41,588 nt of DNA from Planctomycetota bacterium. GTDB taxonomy: Bacteria; Planctomycetota; UBA11346. Position numbers and translations under genes: made by a program. A model generated the notes under the pieces. That model had not been told where the DNA came from, made no database searches, and saw nothing but the letters and a program-made list of their open reading frames with translations. Positions 25,701-34,336 of the stretch are shown one piece after another (positions within the stretch are counted from its first letter, which is position 1; every line of letters starts with the position of its first letter). The stretch covers positions 1-41,588 of the forward strand of contig JALHRW010000019.1 of assembly GCA_022841245.1 (NCBI GenBank), given 5' to 3'.

Positions 25701-26084
25701 ATGCGCCTCTCGCTCATCACCACCCTGATCCTCCTCGCTGCCAGCGCCTTCGCCACCGATACGGCCGCGAACACCGCCAAACCCTGGTACATCGGCCCGA
25801 AGGGCGGCGACGTCCGCAAGGGGCACACGCCCTCGCCCCGTGAACTCTGGGTGGCCATCCACGGCGCCGATGCGATGCCGGCCACTGCCGCCGCAGCGTC
25901 CCCGAAGCCCTGGTACATTGGTCCCAAGGGCGGTGACGTCCGCAAGGGGCACACGCCCTCGCCCCGTGAACTCTGGGTGGCCATCCACGGCACCGATGCC
26001 GCGCCGGCCACTGCCGTCCCGGCAACCCCGAAGCCCTGGTACATCGGCCCCAAGGGCGGTGACACCCGCAAAGGGCACCACTGA
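25701..26084 (+). CDS. Secreted protein made of 42-residue tandem repeats, 127 aa
   Basis: A clear signal peptide (LITTLILLAASAFATD) is followed almost at once by repeats. Each begins KPWYIGPKGGD and continues RKGHTPSPRELWVAIHG before an Ala/Pro-rich spacer. There are two full copies (42 residues each) and a third copy of 16 residues ending in KGHH. Conserved features are Trp and Tyr at the front, a GPKGGD turn, RKGH and LWVAIHG. I do not know the family. The His, Trp and Lys could bind metal, nucleic acid or a cell-wall polymer. An AGGAA sequence about 7 bases before the ATG supports the start. A strong terminator follows 21 bases after the stop. Confidence 0.7.
   Translation: MRLSLITTLILLAASAFATDTAANTAKPWYIGPKGGDVRKGHTPSPRELWVAIHGADAMPATAAAASPKPWYIGPKGGDVRKGHTPSPRELWVAIHGTDAAPATAVPATPKPWYIGPKGGDTRKGHH
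25779..26084 (+). repeat. 126-bp tandem repeat, about 2.4 copies
   Basis: Copies start at 25779, 25905 and 26031, each exactly 126 bases (42 codons) apart; the third stops after about 51 bases. The first two copies are nearly identical over the first 100 bases, and most differences are in the spacer or at third codon positions, so the duplication looks fairly recent. Confidence 0.9.
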
Positions 26085-26105
26085 TCAATCAGAAGACGCG
26101 TTCCT

Positions 26106-26134
26106 CTCGGCCATGCTTGTCACGCATGGCCGAG
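26106..26134 (+). terminator. 11-bp hairpin after the tandem-repeat gene
   Basis: CTCGGCCATGC pairs perfectly with GCATGGCCGAG around a seven-base loop. The hairpin starts 21 bases after the stop at 26084 and is followed by CCTGTATT. This is a strong terminator candidate. Confidence 0.75.
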
Positions 26135-26200
26135 GCCTGTATTAGCAATGACTTACAGACGGAGAACCGTTGTACACTCGTCCCGCTTGGTCAACCAAGA

Positions 26201-26228
26201 GAACCCCACGGCGAAAGCCGTGGGGTTC
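26201..26228 (+). terminator. Perfect 12-bp hairpin with GAAA tetraloop
   Basis: GAACCCCACGGC pairs perfectly with GCCGTGGGGTTC around a GAAA loop, and TTGTT follows. This is a classic intrinsic terminator with a stable GNRA loop. No gene ends just before it; the last stop is at 26084, with its own terminator between. It may end a short RNA (possible -10 TACACT near 26172-26177) or be a mobile-element end. Confidence 0.7.
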
Positions 26229-26359
26229 TTGTTATCTGGCCGACTGCTGGGACGCCCGGTTGAATCCGCGGATTCTACCGGTGTTCCCGGCTCTCCCTGT
26301 TCTCCGCTTCGAGAGGCTCCGCTTGGGGACCAAGTGGGATCGGTGCCGAGCAGCCCAAA

Positions 26360-26415
26360 TTCTCCAATTCTCCAGGCCAGAGAATGGGCCGGGTTAACGC
26401 AGCGTTCCCACTTGG
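26360..26415 (+). repeat. Intergenic repeat element, copy 1
   Basis: The element begins TTCTCCAATTCTCC, forms a small TTCTC/GAGAA hairpin, and has GTTAAC followed by a segment ending CTTGG. The same layout appears at 34440-34505. The first 14 bases are identical, and 16 of 23 bases agree from GTTAAC on. A family of non-coding repeats is inferred from the two copies. Confidence 0.5.
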
Positions 26416-26537
26416 AGGTCGGTCGGGATGGGAACCGACAAGGCCGCTCACCTCGCGGAGAGGATGCCGCATCGTTGCCCATGGGCATAAATTGTAGACG
26501 CTCACGACCACACCTGGGATCTGGCCCATCCATCGAG

Positions 26538-26930
26538 GTGGACGGCTTGCCCTATGCACCGACTGAGCCCATTGCTAATGACACCGCCGACCATTCTGTG
26601 CTGCTCACTCGCATCCATGCCGATGGGTCGCCTAAGGGCAATGAGTGGCAGAGGTGCTTCGGTCGGCTAGAAGGCTATCTTCGGGCTGTCTTTGCTTCAT
26701 TTGATAATGATCAATGCATCTGCTTAAAAACAAAATGCGAGAGACTGTTGGATGGCACCAAGAATGAGAAACAAATGGCGTTCTTGTACTTGAAATGCCT
26801 TCGTGATTTTACATTGAATGGCTCTCCAATGATCGATGACTACTTATCGAAGAACGCCAGCTTGAGGAAATTCATTAACAATCCACTTCCAAGATCAACG
26901 GAGTTGATGTCATCTTCCGCATGTTTATGA
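26538..26930 (+). CDS. Low-GC orphan ORF or gene remnant
   Basis: The frame from a GTG at 26538 gives 130 residues with a protein-like make-up: EWQRCFGRLEGYLRAVFASFDNDQ, CLKTKCERLLDGTKNEKQMAFLYLKCLRDF, then a Lys/Asn-rich end. GC content drops sharply here, most clearly from about 26690, unlike the surrounding DNA. The frame is open further upstream to an ATG at 26148, but that part crosses a terminator and a non-coding repeat and looks non-coding. No family is recognised. The low GC next to a recombinase-associated remnant suggests cargo from a mobile element. It may be a 5'-truncated gene. Confidence 0.35.
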   Translation: MDGLPYAPTEPIANDTADHSVLLTRIHADGSPKGNEWQRCFGRLEGYLRAVFASFDNDQCICLKTKCERLLDGTKNEKQMAFLYLKCLRDFTLNGSPMIDDYLSKNASLRKFINNPLPRSTELMSSSACL

Positions 26931-26972
26931 CGCAAAACGCAAAGCAGATAAGGCCATCGGAATAGGCTGCGC

Positions 26973-27240
26973 TCAGGCGCTAGCACTCAGAGTGCTAATC
27001 TGACCAACTACCTTTCGCTGTAAATCCCATTCAAGGTTAGCGCACACTTGTCGCAGCACCCTCTCGTTGACCTCCGGCTTCCCATCCTCGACCAGATCCA
27101 AGAACAACAACCGCTCCTGAATATTCGGCGCCAACAGATTCAGGTTCAGAATCTGGGTCATCCGTGGCTGGCTGGCTGACTTTGGCCAGGCGGGCAAGCT
27201 CGCAGAGATGGGCGTGTCCCATGTCCGACTGGATGCCCTG
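26973..27240 (-). pseudogene. Frameshifted remnant of a recombinase-associated HTH protein
   Basis: Reading on the minus strand, one frame gives MGHAHLCELARLAKVSQP (to about 27169). A neighbouring frame continues RMTQILNLNLLAPNIQERLLFL and then VNERVLRQVCANLEWDLQRKVV to the stop at 26973. Joined, these match the pattern of small proteins often coded beside large serine recombinases, with an ELARLxxVxxxRMTQIxxLxLLAPxIQExLLFL core and a WxxQRxx end. The frame break at about 27165-27170 and the lack of a start mean it is a relict. Its front half overlaps the last codons of the giant gene in another frame. Confidence 0.65.
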
Positions 27241-30200
27241 CCGGACATCGGCTCTGGACAAGGGGCCTCCTGTCGGAACGTCGCAGGCTGAACATGCAGA
27301 GTGCGAGCAACCCGGCGACGGAACCCATCGCGCAACCTCCGGCTCCTCCCCCGCCATCGCTAGGGCTGGATGCTGCAGGGCCGCCTCCAGGCGAGCCGAT
27401 CAGGCCACCATCGGTAATCTCCCACCGCTGGAGTGCTACCAGAGTCTCATCTCGAGGCAGCCGGGCTGCTTCCAGATACCGGCTCGAGCCTCCATCGAAG
27501 ATGACGTCTTGGGCGGAATTTCCGCTCGCCCAGTCGATCAGCAGCGCGCTGTACGACGTGGCTGACAGCTGCACGCCTGCGAAACAGCCCGCTCCCGACG
27601 TCATGCGTCGCATGTCGAGCAAGGGGAACACGTCCAACATGGCGCAATTCCGCCACGCATACGAGAAGTCCAGTCCCGCGCCCGTGGGAATCATCGGAAA
27701 GGCAGCCAGTGCCGAGCAATCTGCCCAGGCATAGGAGAAATCTAACCCATGTCCGGTATCCAGCGGCGGAAATGCGGCCAGTCCCGAACACGCGTGCCAT
27801 GCGTGCGAGAAGTGTATTCCGGCAGATGTGTCCAAGTAGGGGAAGTTCCGGAGCCCGGTGCAGTTGGCCCAGGCGGAGGAGAAGTTCACGCCGGACGAGA
27901 CGTCGAGCTGCGGGAAGGTCGACAATCCGGAACAATACGCCCAGGTGCCGCGGAAATCGGTTCCAGAGGCGGTGTTCAGGGGCGGGAATTCAGCCAAGGC
28001 GGAGCAGCTATGCCAGGATTGTGCGAAAGTGCTCCCGCGGCCCGTATCGATGATGGGGAAGGACCGCATTCCAGAACAGAACGCCCAGCTGGAGCTGAAA
28101 TCCATCCCTGCCGATGTGTCGAGTTGCGGGAAGCCGGTAAGACCGGGGCAGTTGAACCACGCCATGGCGAAATTGGTCCCGGCGGATGTATTGATGGGCG
28201 GAAACGTCGTCAGTTGCCCGCACCCCATCCAGGATCCGGCGAATGAGACGCCTTTCCCCGTGTCGATGAGAGGGAAGCTCGACAGCTGGGAGCAGGATGC
28301 CCAAGCATTTTCGAAGTCAGTGCCCTGTGCTGTATCCAGCCGGGGAAATGCCGTCAGATGGTCGCATCCCATCCATGCCGCTGAGAAGTTCAGCCCGGCC
28401 GAGGTGTCCAAGTCGGGGAAGTCTGTTAGGGCGACGCAATTCGCCCAGGCCGCGGCGAAGTTCGTGCCCGATGACGTATCCAGCACCGGGAATGCCGATA
28501 GGGTCGAGCAACCGGACCACGTGCCGGTGAAATTGATGCCATGGCCGGTGTCCAGGGGCGGGAAGGCGGTCAATGCGGCACACCCGGCCCAGGCATACGA
28601 GAAATCTCCGCCGGTGGTCGTGTCAGCGAGTGGGAAGGCGGTCAGTGAACGGCAGTTCTGCCACGCGTAGGCGAAGTCCTCACCGGAGCCCGTGGAGACG
28701 GCCGCGAAGGATCTCAGGCCCGTGCAGCCCGACCATGCGCCATGGAAGATGCGGCCATGCGCCAGATCCAACGAGGGGAAGGCCGTCAATTCCCTGCAGT
28801 TCGACCAAGCCAAAGTGAACACCGTGCCGGCGGAGGTATCCAGCATGGGGAAAGCCATTATCTGTTCGCAGTCGGCCCAGGCGCAGGTGAAGTCGGCAAC
28901 CAGGGAGGTTCTCGCCGTGTCGCCATCCGATGCGGCTATACGCATGTTCCGGCAACCGGCAAAGGCGCCGGCGAACGTGCTCCAGGTCACGTCCCCCCAA
29001 TGGGCCAGGAGCAGGACCTTGGGGCCATCCCCGCCGAAATTGAAATGGATGGTTGGAAAGCCGCCAGCCGATCGCTCCACGATGCGCACGACATAGGTGG
29101 ACGCCTGTGCATAGGTGTGCGTGACGTCGTCGGCCGTGGTCACCACCTGGCTGGCACCATCTCCCCAATCAATTGAACAGTCGTAGGATGCGCTGGTGAG
29201 CAATGGCAGTGTGAACTGGTTGCCCGCCGAAACACCCGGGTTGGAGGTCCGGATCGCAAGGACGAACGCGGGCTGCGCCCCGGCATCCCGCCCCCCGTCG
29301 GTGATCGTCCATCCCTTGGAACCGACCAGGGTGCCGTTTCGTCCGGCTTCGGCGGTCTCGTCGTACCTGCTGTGTCCACCATCGAAGGTGACGCCCGTCC
29401 TGGCGGCTCGCGCCGACAAACCGATGAGGAGGTTGCTGTACGCGGTGGTCGATAAGGTTACGTTTCCAAAGCACATCCTGCCCGAGGTGATGTTGCCCAT
29501 GTCGAGTGTCGGGAAGTCGGTCAGTTGCGCGCAGTTGAACCAGGTCGAGGTGAAGTCCGTTCCCGATGATGTGTCGAGCAGCGGGAATGACGCGAGCCGC
29601 GTACACCCGGACCACGCCCCCTGGAACGTGATGCCCGCCCTCGTGTCGAGTTGCGGAAATGCGGTGAGTCCAGTGCAGTCCTGCCAGGCGTACTGGAAGT
29701 CCGTTCCCGCCGATGTGTCCAATGGTGGAAATCCGGTCAAGCCGTGGCAGGCGTTCCACGCCGCATAGAACGTCACGCCCGATGCCGTATTCAGGAGCGG
29801 GAAGCTGGACAGGCTCCGACAACCCCACCAGGCACCGGCAAAGTTCGCTCCAGCAGCGGTATCCAGCACCGGGAATGCAGCGAGGCCGACGCACCCCATC
29901 CATGCACCGGAGAAGGTCGTGCCGGCCGAGGTGTCCAGGAGTGGGAAGTCGGTCAGGCCATGGCACATTTGCCATGTGCCGGCGAACGACATTCCCGATG
30001 TGGTGTCGATCCAAGGAAAACGGTCCATGCTACTACAGTTGTACCAGGCCCAGGAGAAGTCCGTCACCGACCCCGTCCTGGCCGAGGCGGTGTCTGTCGC
30101 GGTGATCCGCATCCGGTGACAGTTGGCGAAGGCACTGTTCATCGTCGTCCAGGTGTTGCTGCCCCAGTTGGCGATCTGGAGCAGTTTGGCGGAATCACCG

Positions 30201-33200
30201 CCGTTGTTAAAATAAAGTGTCGGAAACCCAGCGACCGCACGCTCGGTGATCGCAATTGCATACACGCCACCATGTGCGTAGCTGTGCGTCGGACTGGTTG
30301 ATCCGGTCACCGTCTCGGATGTACCATCGCCCCAGTCCACCGTGCAGTCGTAGGGCAAACCTGCCTTGAGCGGCAGGGTGAAGGATATGGCGTTCGAGGT
30401 GCCGGGATTGTCGGTCTTGACGATGATCGTGAATGCATGCTCGTCGATCAGTCCGCCATCGGTGATTGTCCAACCGCGGAGTCCGCGCAGGATCATGTCG
30501 CGGGCTGTGATGGCATTGTCGCGATACAGGCTTGTACCGCCGTCGAACGTCACCAGCATGCCGGAGTTGTGGGCCGCGAGCGATATCAGCAGGTTGCTGT
30601 ATGAGGTGGATTCCAGGGCGACGCCTCTGAAGCATCCAGTCCCGTCCGTCATGTGCCCGAGGTCCAGGGTGGGGAACACTGTCAGAGAACTGCAACCCTC
30701 CCACGCCGATGCGAATCGGATTCCGCTGGTGGTCGATACCGTAGGGAATGACGACAGTCCCGTGCACCCTTTCCAGGCTTGCGAAAAGTCGATGCCGGAA
30801 CCCATGTCCAGGGCTGGAAACGAGGTGAGACCGCGGCAATCCAGCCAGGCTCCCGAGAAATCGGTACCCTGCGTGGTGACGATAGGGGGAAACGCGGCAA
30901 GGCTTGTACATCCGGCCCAGGATTGGGTGAAGTCCACGCCTGTGGACGTGTCCAGCAGGGGAAAGGCCGCCAGTTGGCCGCATCCCTTCCATGCTCTCGT
31001 GAACAGGATGCCATGCGCGGTGTCCAGGGCGGGAAACGTAGTGAGATGTTCGCAACCTTCCCAGGCAGAGGAGAAATCCGTGCCGGCTGCGCAGTCGACG
31101 TGAGGGAAAATGGTCAATCCGCTGCAGCCCGCCCAGGCCCGCGCGAACGTGGTCACGGCGGAGGTGGACAGTTGGGGGAAGTCGCTCAGTTCGCGGCAAT
31201 CGGACCAGGTCGCGATGAACGAGGTGGCCGAGGAGGTGTCTAGCAGGGGGAAGCTTCGCAGACCATGGCACGACTCCCAGGCAGAATCCCAGATCCGTCC
31301 TGCCCCAGTCGCGATGGCTGGAAAATCCGCCAATCCCGTGCAGGATCGCCAAGCACAGGTGAAATCCTCGCCGGAGGACGTGTCGATCGCCGGGAAGACG
31401 GTCAGGCCAGCACAGCCGTCCCAAGAGTAGGAAAAGTCCCGGCCGCTATGAGTCGGCATCAGGGGGAATCCCCGCATCTCGCGGCAATCCTGCCAGGCCG
31501 CCCGGAAATCGGTCACCGTCGCTGTTCTCGCCGCATCGGTGGCGGTGATCCGCATGCGGATGCATCCCGCGAATGCGCCATGCATAGTGGACCAAGTGCC
31601 ATCCCCCCAGTTCAGGATTTCCAGCACCTTCGGGGCATCACCGCCATTGCTGAACTGCAGCGCGGGAAATCCTCCGACTGCATTCTCCATGACGGAGATG
31701 GTGTACGTTCCGGGTATGGTGTAGGTGTGCGTTGGGTTGTCAGGAGTGTTCAGGATCTGGGAGGTTCCGTCGTCCCAGTCCACCGTGCAGTTGTAATGCA
31801 TGTCCGGATTCAGCGACAGCTGGAAATCCGTGGCGGCTGTGACTCCAAGAAGGTCGGTCTTGATGACCATGACGAATGCGGCATTGGGTCTCATGCCGCC
31901 ATCAGTGATGGTCCAACCACGTCCGCCGGCTAGCGTCGTGTTGCGGGCAAAGGCGGCCATCGAACTGTATCTGCTGTTGCCGCCGCTGAATATCACCGGT
32001 GGTCCCTCTCCGTGAGCCAAGTCCCGGAGCAGTTTGTCATAAGACGTCGTGGACAGGGAGACGTTGTAGAAGCAGTCTGTCCCCTGGAGGATGCTACGCA
32101 TATTCAGAGTTGGGAAAACTGACAGGGACGTGCAGTTGCCCCAGGTCCCGTTGAACAGCAGGCCGGACGAGGTGTCCAGCATAGGGAATGAGGTCAATCG
32201 GGAGCACTGCGACCAGGTACCATTGAAATTGGTGCCTTTGGAAACATCGAGAACCGGAAACGAGGTCAGGTGTTCACATTCACTCCACGCATTGGAGAAG
32301 TTCGTGCCTGAAGACGTGTCCAGGACCGGGAAGCTTGCCAGTGCCAGGCATCTGAACCATGCGTAGCTGAAATCCTGGCCACCCGACACGTCTATGGGTT
32401 GGAAACTGGTGAGGCCGGTGCAACCATACCAGGCTGAGGCGAAGTTGCGGCCTCGCGACGCCTGCAAGGGCGGGAAGTCCGTCAGCCCTGTGCATTCCTG
32501 CCACGTGCCATGAAACGACACTCCAGATGACACATTGAGAGGTGGGAAGCTGGTCAAACTGCGACATGTGGCCCAAGTGTACGTGAAATCCGTACCGTTG
32601 GCAGTGTCCAGCAGAGGAAAACTGACGAGGCTGCTGCATCCGGTCCAGGCGCCCGTGAAATCCACCCCGGCTGCCGTATCTATCAGGGGGAAGTCCAGGA
32701 GGCCGACACATTGGCTCCATGCCATGCTGAAGTCTATTCCCTGTGCTGTGTTGAGCACTGGAAACGAGGTCAGGTTCCCGCATTCCTGCCAGGCACCCGA
32801 GAAGTCACTCCCTGACGAGACATCCAAGGAGGGGAACACTGACATCCCCGTCGCCCTCCAGGTGTGCGAGAAGTTCCGTCCATGCGATGTGTCGATGACT
32901 GGGAAGTCAGCCAACGAGTAGCAGCTCTGCCATGCCGACGCGAAGTCCGTACCTGCAGACGTGTCGATGGCAGGGAATGTCGCCAACTGATAGCATTCGG
33001 CCCATGCGAAGGAGAAATTCTGCACATGCGAGGCATCAATCGCCGGGAAGGTCCGCAACCCTGCGCAATACATCCACGTGGAGGCGAATGTCGTGGCAGA
33101 GGAGGTGTCCAATGCCGGAAATTCCTGGATAGAGAAGCACCCATACCACGCGGACGCGAAATCCGTTACGCCCCCCGTCCTGGCCGTTGCGCTATCCGTC

Positions 33201-33601
33201 GCCGTTATCGTCATGTTGCTACACCCAGCGAACGCCCCCTGCATCGTGCTCCACGTCACGTCACCCCAGTTGGCGATGTCGAGCACCTTCGCCCTGTCGC
33301 CCACCCGGTTAAAATGGATGGCGGGAAAGCCACCGGGCACGCGTTCGGTGATGCGGAGGCTGTAGACACCGGGCGTCGCATAGACATGAATTGGGCTCGT
33401 GCCGTCCACGACATCCTGCGATGTGCCGTCGCCCCATGCGATCGTACAATCGTACGGCATGCCTGACCGTAGTGGCAACCTGAACGTGTCGTTGGGGGAA
33501 CTGTAGTCGTCGTGTCTGGTCGTATCGATGACGAGGATCAGCGCCGGTTCCACCGCACACAGGAACGAGAATGCCGTTAAAAATGCGATAATCCGTACCA
33601 T
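27158..33601 (-). CDS. Giant secreted Cys-repeat protein (BspA/DUF285-like repeats with PKD-like domains)
   Basis: From the ATG at 33601 (GAGG 9 bases upstream) the protein has about 2147 residues. A signal peptide (IIAFLTAFSFLCA) precedes four superunits at about 17-569, 570-1050, 1051-1437 and 1438-2066. Each has a PKD-like head (WGDGTS, HTY, PGTY), then FAGC and 24-residue repeats of the pattern LTSFPxLDTSSGTxFSxAWxxC. There are about 14, 11, 7 and 17 repeats. A cap of about 80 residues ends in RGWTITDGG or a close variant. Nearly every repeat has one Cys and one Trp at a fixed place. The C-terminus has GGCAMG, a hydrophobic helix and RRSDRR, a sorting tail. About 35 more residues follow and look like read-through into the adjacent scar. 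DUF285 repeats form leucine-rich-repeat-like surface proteins used in adhesion or binding. Confidence 0.85.
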   Translation of the reverse strand: MVRIIAFLTAFSFLCAVEPALILVIDTTRHDDYSSPNDTFRLPLRSGMPYDCTIAWGDGTSQDVVDGTSPIHVYATPGVYSLRITERVPGGFPAIHFNRVGDRAKVLDIANWGDVTWSTMQGAFAGCSNMTITATDSATARTGGVTDFASAWYGCFSIQEFPALDTSSATTFASTWMYCAGLRTFPAIDASHVQNFSFAWAECYQLATFPAIDTSAGTDFASAWQSCYSLADFPVIDTSHGRNFSHTWRATGMSVFPSLDVSSGSDFSGAWQECGNLTSFPVLNTAQGIDFSMAWSQCVGLLDFPLIDTAAGVDFTGAWTGCSSLVSFPLLDTANGTDFTYTWATCRSLTSFPPLNVSSGVSFHGTWQECTGLTDFPPLQASRGRNFASAWYGCTGLTSFQPIDVSGGQDFSYAWFRCLALASFPVLDTSSGTNFSNAWSECEHLTSFPVLDVSKGTNFNGTWSQCSRLTSFPMLDTSSGLLFNGTWGNCTSLSVFPTLNMRSILQGTDCFYNVSLSTTSYDKLLRDLAHGEGPPVIFSGGNSRYSSMAAFARNTTLAGGRGWTITDGGMRPNAAFVMVIKTDLLGVTAATDFQLSLNPDMHYNCTVDWDDGTSQILNTPDNPTHTYTIPGTYTISVMENAVGGFPALQFSNGGDAPKVLEILNWGDGTWSTMHGAFAGCIRMRITATDAARTATVTDFRAAWQDCREMRGFPLMPTHSGRDFSYSWDGCAGLTVFPAIDTSSGEDFTCAWRSCTGLADFPAIATGAGRIWDSAWESCHGLRSFPLLDTSSATSFIATWSDCRELSDFPQLSTSAVTTFARAWAGCSGLTIFPHVDCAAGTDFSSAWEGCEHLTTFPALDTAHGILFTRAWKGCGQLAAFPLLDTSTGVDFTQSWAGCTSLAAFPPIVTTQGTDFSGAWLDCRGLTSFPALDMGSGIDFSQAWKGCTGLSSFPTVSTTSGIRFASAWEGCSSLTVFPTLDLGHMTDGTGCFRGVALESTSYSNLLISLAAHNSGMLVTFDGGTSLYRDNAITARDMILRGLRGWTITDGGLIDEHAFTIIVKTDNPGTSNAISFTLPLKAGLPYDCTVDWGDGTSETVTGSTSPTHSYAHGGVYAIAITERAVAGFPTLYFNNGGDSAKLLQIANWGSNTWTTMNSAFANCHRMRITATDTASARTGSVTDFSWAWYNCSSMDRFPWIDTTSGMSFAGTWQMCHGLTDFPLLDTSAGTTFSGAWMGCVGLAAFPVLDTAAGANFAGAWWGCRSLSSFPLLNTASGVTFYAAWNACHGLTGFPPLDTSAGTDFQYAWQDCTGLTAFPQLDTRAGITFQGAWSGCTRLASFPLLDTSSGTDFTSTWFNCAQLTDFPTLDMGNITSGRMCFGNVTLSTTAYSNLLIGLSARAARTGVTFDGGHSRYDETAEAGRNGTLVGSKGWTITDGGRDAGAQPAFVLAIRTSNPGVSAGNQFTLPLLTSASYDCSIDWGDGASQVVTTADDVTHTYAQASTYVVRIVERSAGGFPTIHFNFGGDGPKVLLLAHWGDVTWSTFAGAFAGCRNMRIAASDGDTARTSLVADFTCAWADCEQIMAFPMLDTSAGTVFTLAWSNCRELTAFPSLDLAHGRIFHGAWSGCTGLRSFAAVSTGSGEDFAYAWQNCRSLTAFPLADTTTGGDFSYAWAGCAALTAFPPLDTGHGINFTGTWSGCSTLSAFPVLDTSSGTNFAAAWANCVALTDFPDLDTSAGLNFSAAWMGCDHLTAFPRLDTAQGTDFENAWASCSQLSSFPLIDTGKGVSFAGSWMGCGQLTTFPPINTSAGTNFAMAWFNCPGLTGFPQLDTSAGMDFSSSWAFCSGMRSFPIIDTGRGSTFAQSWHSCSALAEFPPLNTASGTDFRGTWAYCSGLSTFPQLDVSSGVNFSSAWANCTGLRNFPYLDTSAGIHFSHAWHACSGLAAFPPLDTGHGLDFSYAWADCSALAAFPMIPTGAGLDFSYAWRNCAMLDVFPLLDMRRMTSGAGCFAGVQLSATSYSALLIDWASGNSAQDVIFDGGSSRYLEAARLPRDETLVALQRWEITDGGLIGSPGGGPAASSPSDGGGGAGGCAMGSVAGLLALCMFSLRRSDRRPLVQSRCPAGHPVGHGTRPSLRACPPGQSQPASHG

Positions 33602-33944
33602 CGGTACGATCCTCGGGCGCGGCATCCGCCGGTCAAGTCTGGTCGACTGGGTGTGGAACCACGATTCACAGATCATCGCTTCTGCGAACTGCCGGAGTCG
33701 TTGCGCTGGATTTTGTGGTCCCTCAGTCGCTGAGCCTACGGTGCGTATGGTCCCGAAACTTCGAGGTGAGGACTGACTGGTGAAAACCGTCCGTCCGATT
33801 GACAACCGATAGGTGTGGGACGTCCGGAATCGTCCGCCGTCATCGGGTCGCAACCCGATGCGATGGGCGATTCTGGATGGCAGGCCAACAATGATCCGGC
33901 ATCGAGCCGTCTGGCCGATGCTGAAGACCAGATGCAGATGAACT
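33602..33944. other. Intergenic region upstream of the giant gene
   Basis: These 343 bases hold no convincing gene. The minus-strand reading frame of the giant gene stays open to an ATG at 33853, but that stretch has no signal-like or repeat-like sequence. A hairpin CATCGGGT, loop CGCA, ACCCGATG lies at 33841-33860. TTGACC occurs on the minus strand about 30 bases before the giant gene, without a clear -10. Confidence 0.4.
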
Positions 33945-34151
33945 TCAAGCCGCGCGGCGAAAGGACTTGAGCAGGCCGTGCAACGACTCGTCGCAGACGA
34001 TCACGCCGGTGCCGATCTGCCAGAGTCCGATAGGCACATTGCCGATGTCCTGATGCGGGCGCAGTCCGTTGTAATAGGCGAGGTAACCGACGACGTACTC
34101 GCGCAGGTGGTCTTCGGACAGGAAGACGATGTGGTCGAGGCAATCCTCATC
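33945..34151 (-). pseudogene. Transposase C-terminal remnant (rve integrase core, IS3/IS481-like)
   Basis: The minus strand encodes DEDCLDHIVFLSEDHLREYVVGYLAYYNGLRPHQDIGNVPIG and then VIVCDESLHGLLKSFRRAA with a stop at 33945. This is the typical end of rve-type transposases (the YYNxxRPHQ motif, then a short LxGLLxxxxRAA tail). Only about 69 C-terminal residues remain; the catalytic DDE part is missing. The remnant joins the toxin fragment at about 34151. It shows that an insertion sequence inserted in the toxin gene and was later mostly lost. Confidence 0.8.
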
Positions 34152-34336
34152 TGCGCCCGGTCGATCCTGTAGGCGCGGGCGAGCACCCACACGGTCTCGC
34201 AGAGGGTGACGGTCGAGAGGTAGGCCGACAGCTGACGCTTCTCCAGGCCCAGCAGCAAGGCGGAGGCTTCCTGGAACTGCTTGGCGTCGTCCTGGGTCAG
34301 GTAGCGGACCAGGACGTTGGTGTCGAGCCCGATCAC
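34152..34336 (-). pseudogene. VapC-like PIN-domain toxin, 3'-truncated
   Basis: From a GTG at 34336 the minus strand reads VIGLDTNVLVRYLTQDD, then LSAYLSTVTLCETVWVLARAYRIDRAQ. This is the N-terminal half of a VapC-type PIN-domain ribonuclease, with the first conserved Asp in LDTNVLV and the conserved Glu in CETVWVL. The frame then enters the transposase remnant and loses the second half with its remaining acidic residues, so the toxin should be inactive. The GTG overlaps the stop of the antitoxin fragment (GTGA), the usual coupling of such pairs. Confidence 0.8.

Noticed and set aside
26148-26537. 5' extension of the low-GC ORF from an ATG at 26148
   Set aside because: It runs through a perfect terminator hairpin and the intergenic repeat. 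The amino-acid sequence there looks like translated non-coding DNA.
27260-33400. The 72-base periodicity as a CRISPR-like or DNA-level repeat array
   Set aside because: The repeats are divergent at the DNA level, keep one reading frame and encode a clear 24-residue protein repeat.
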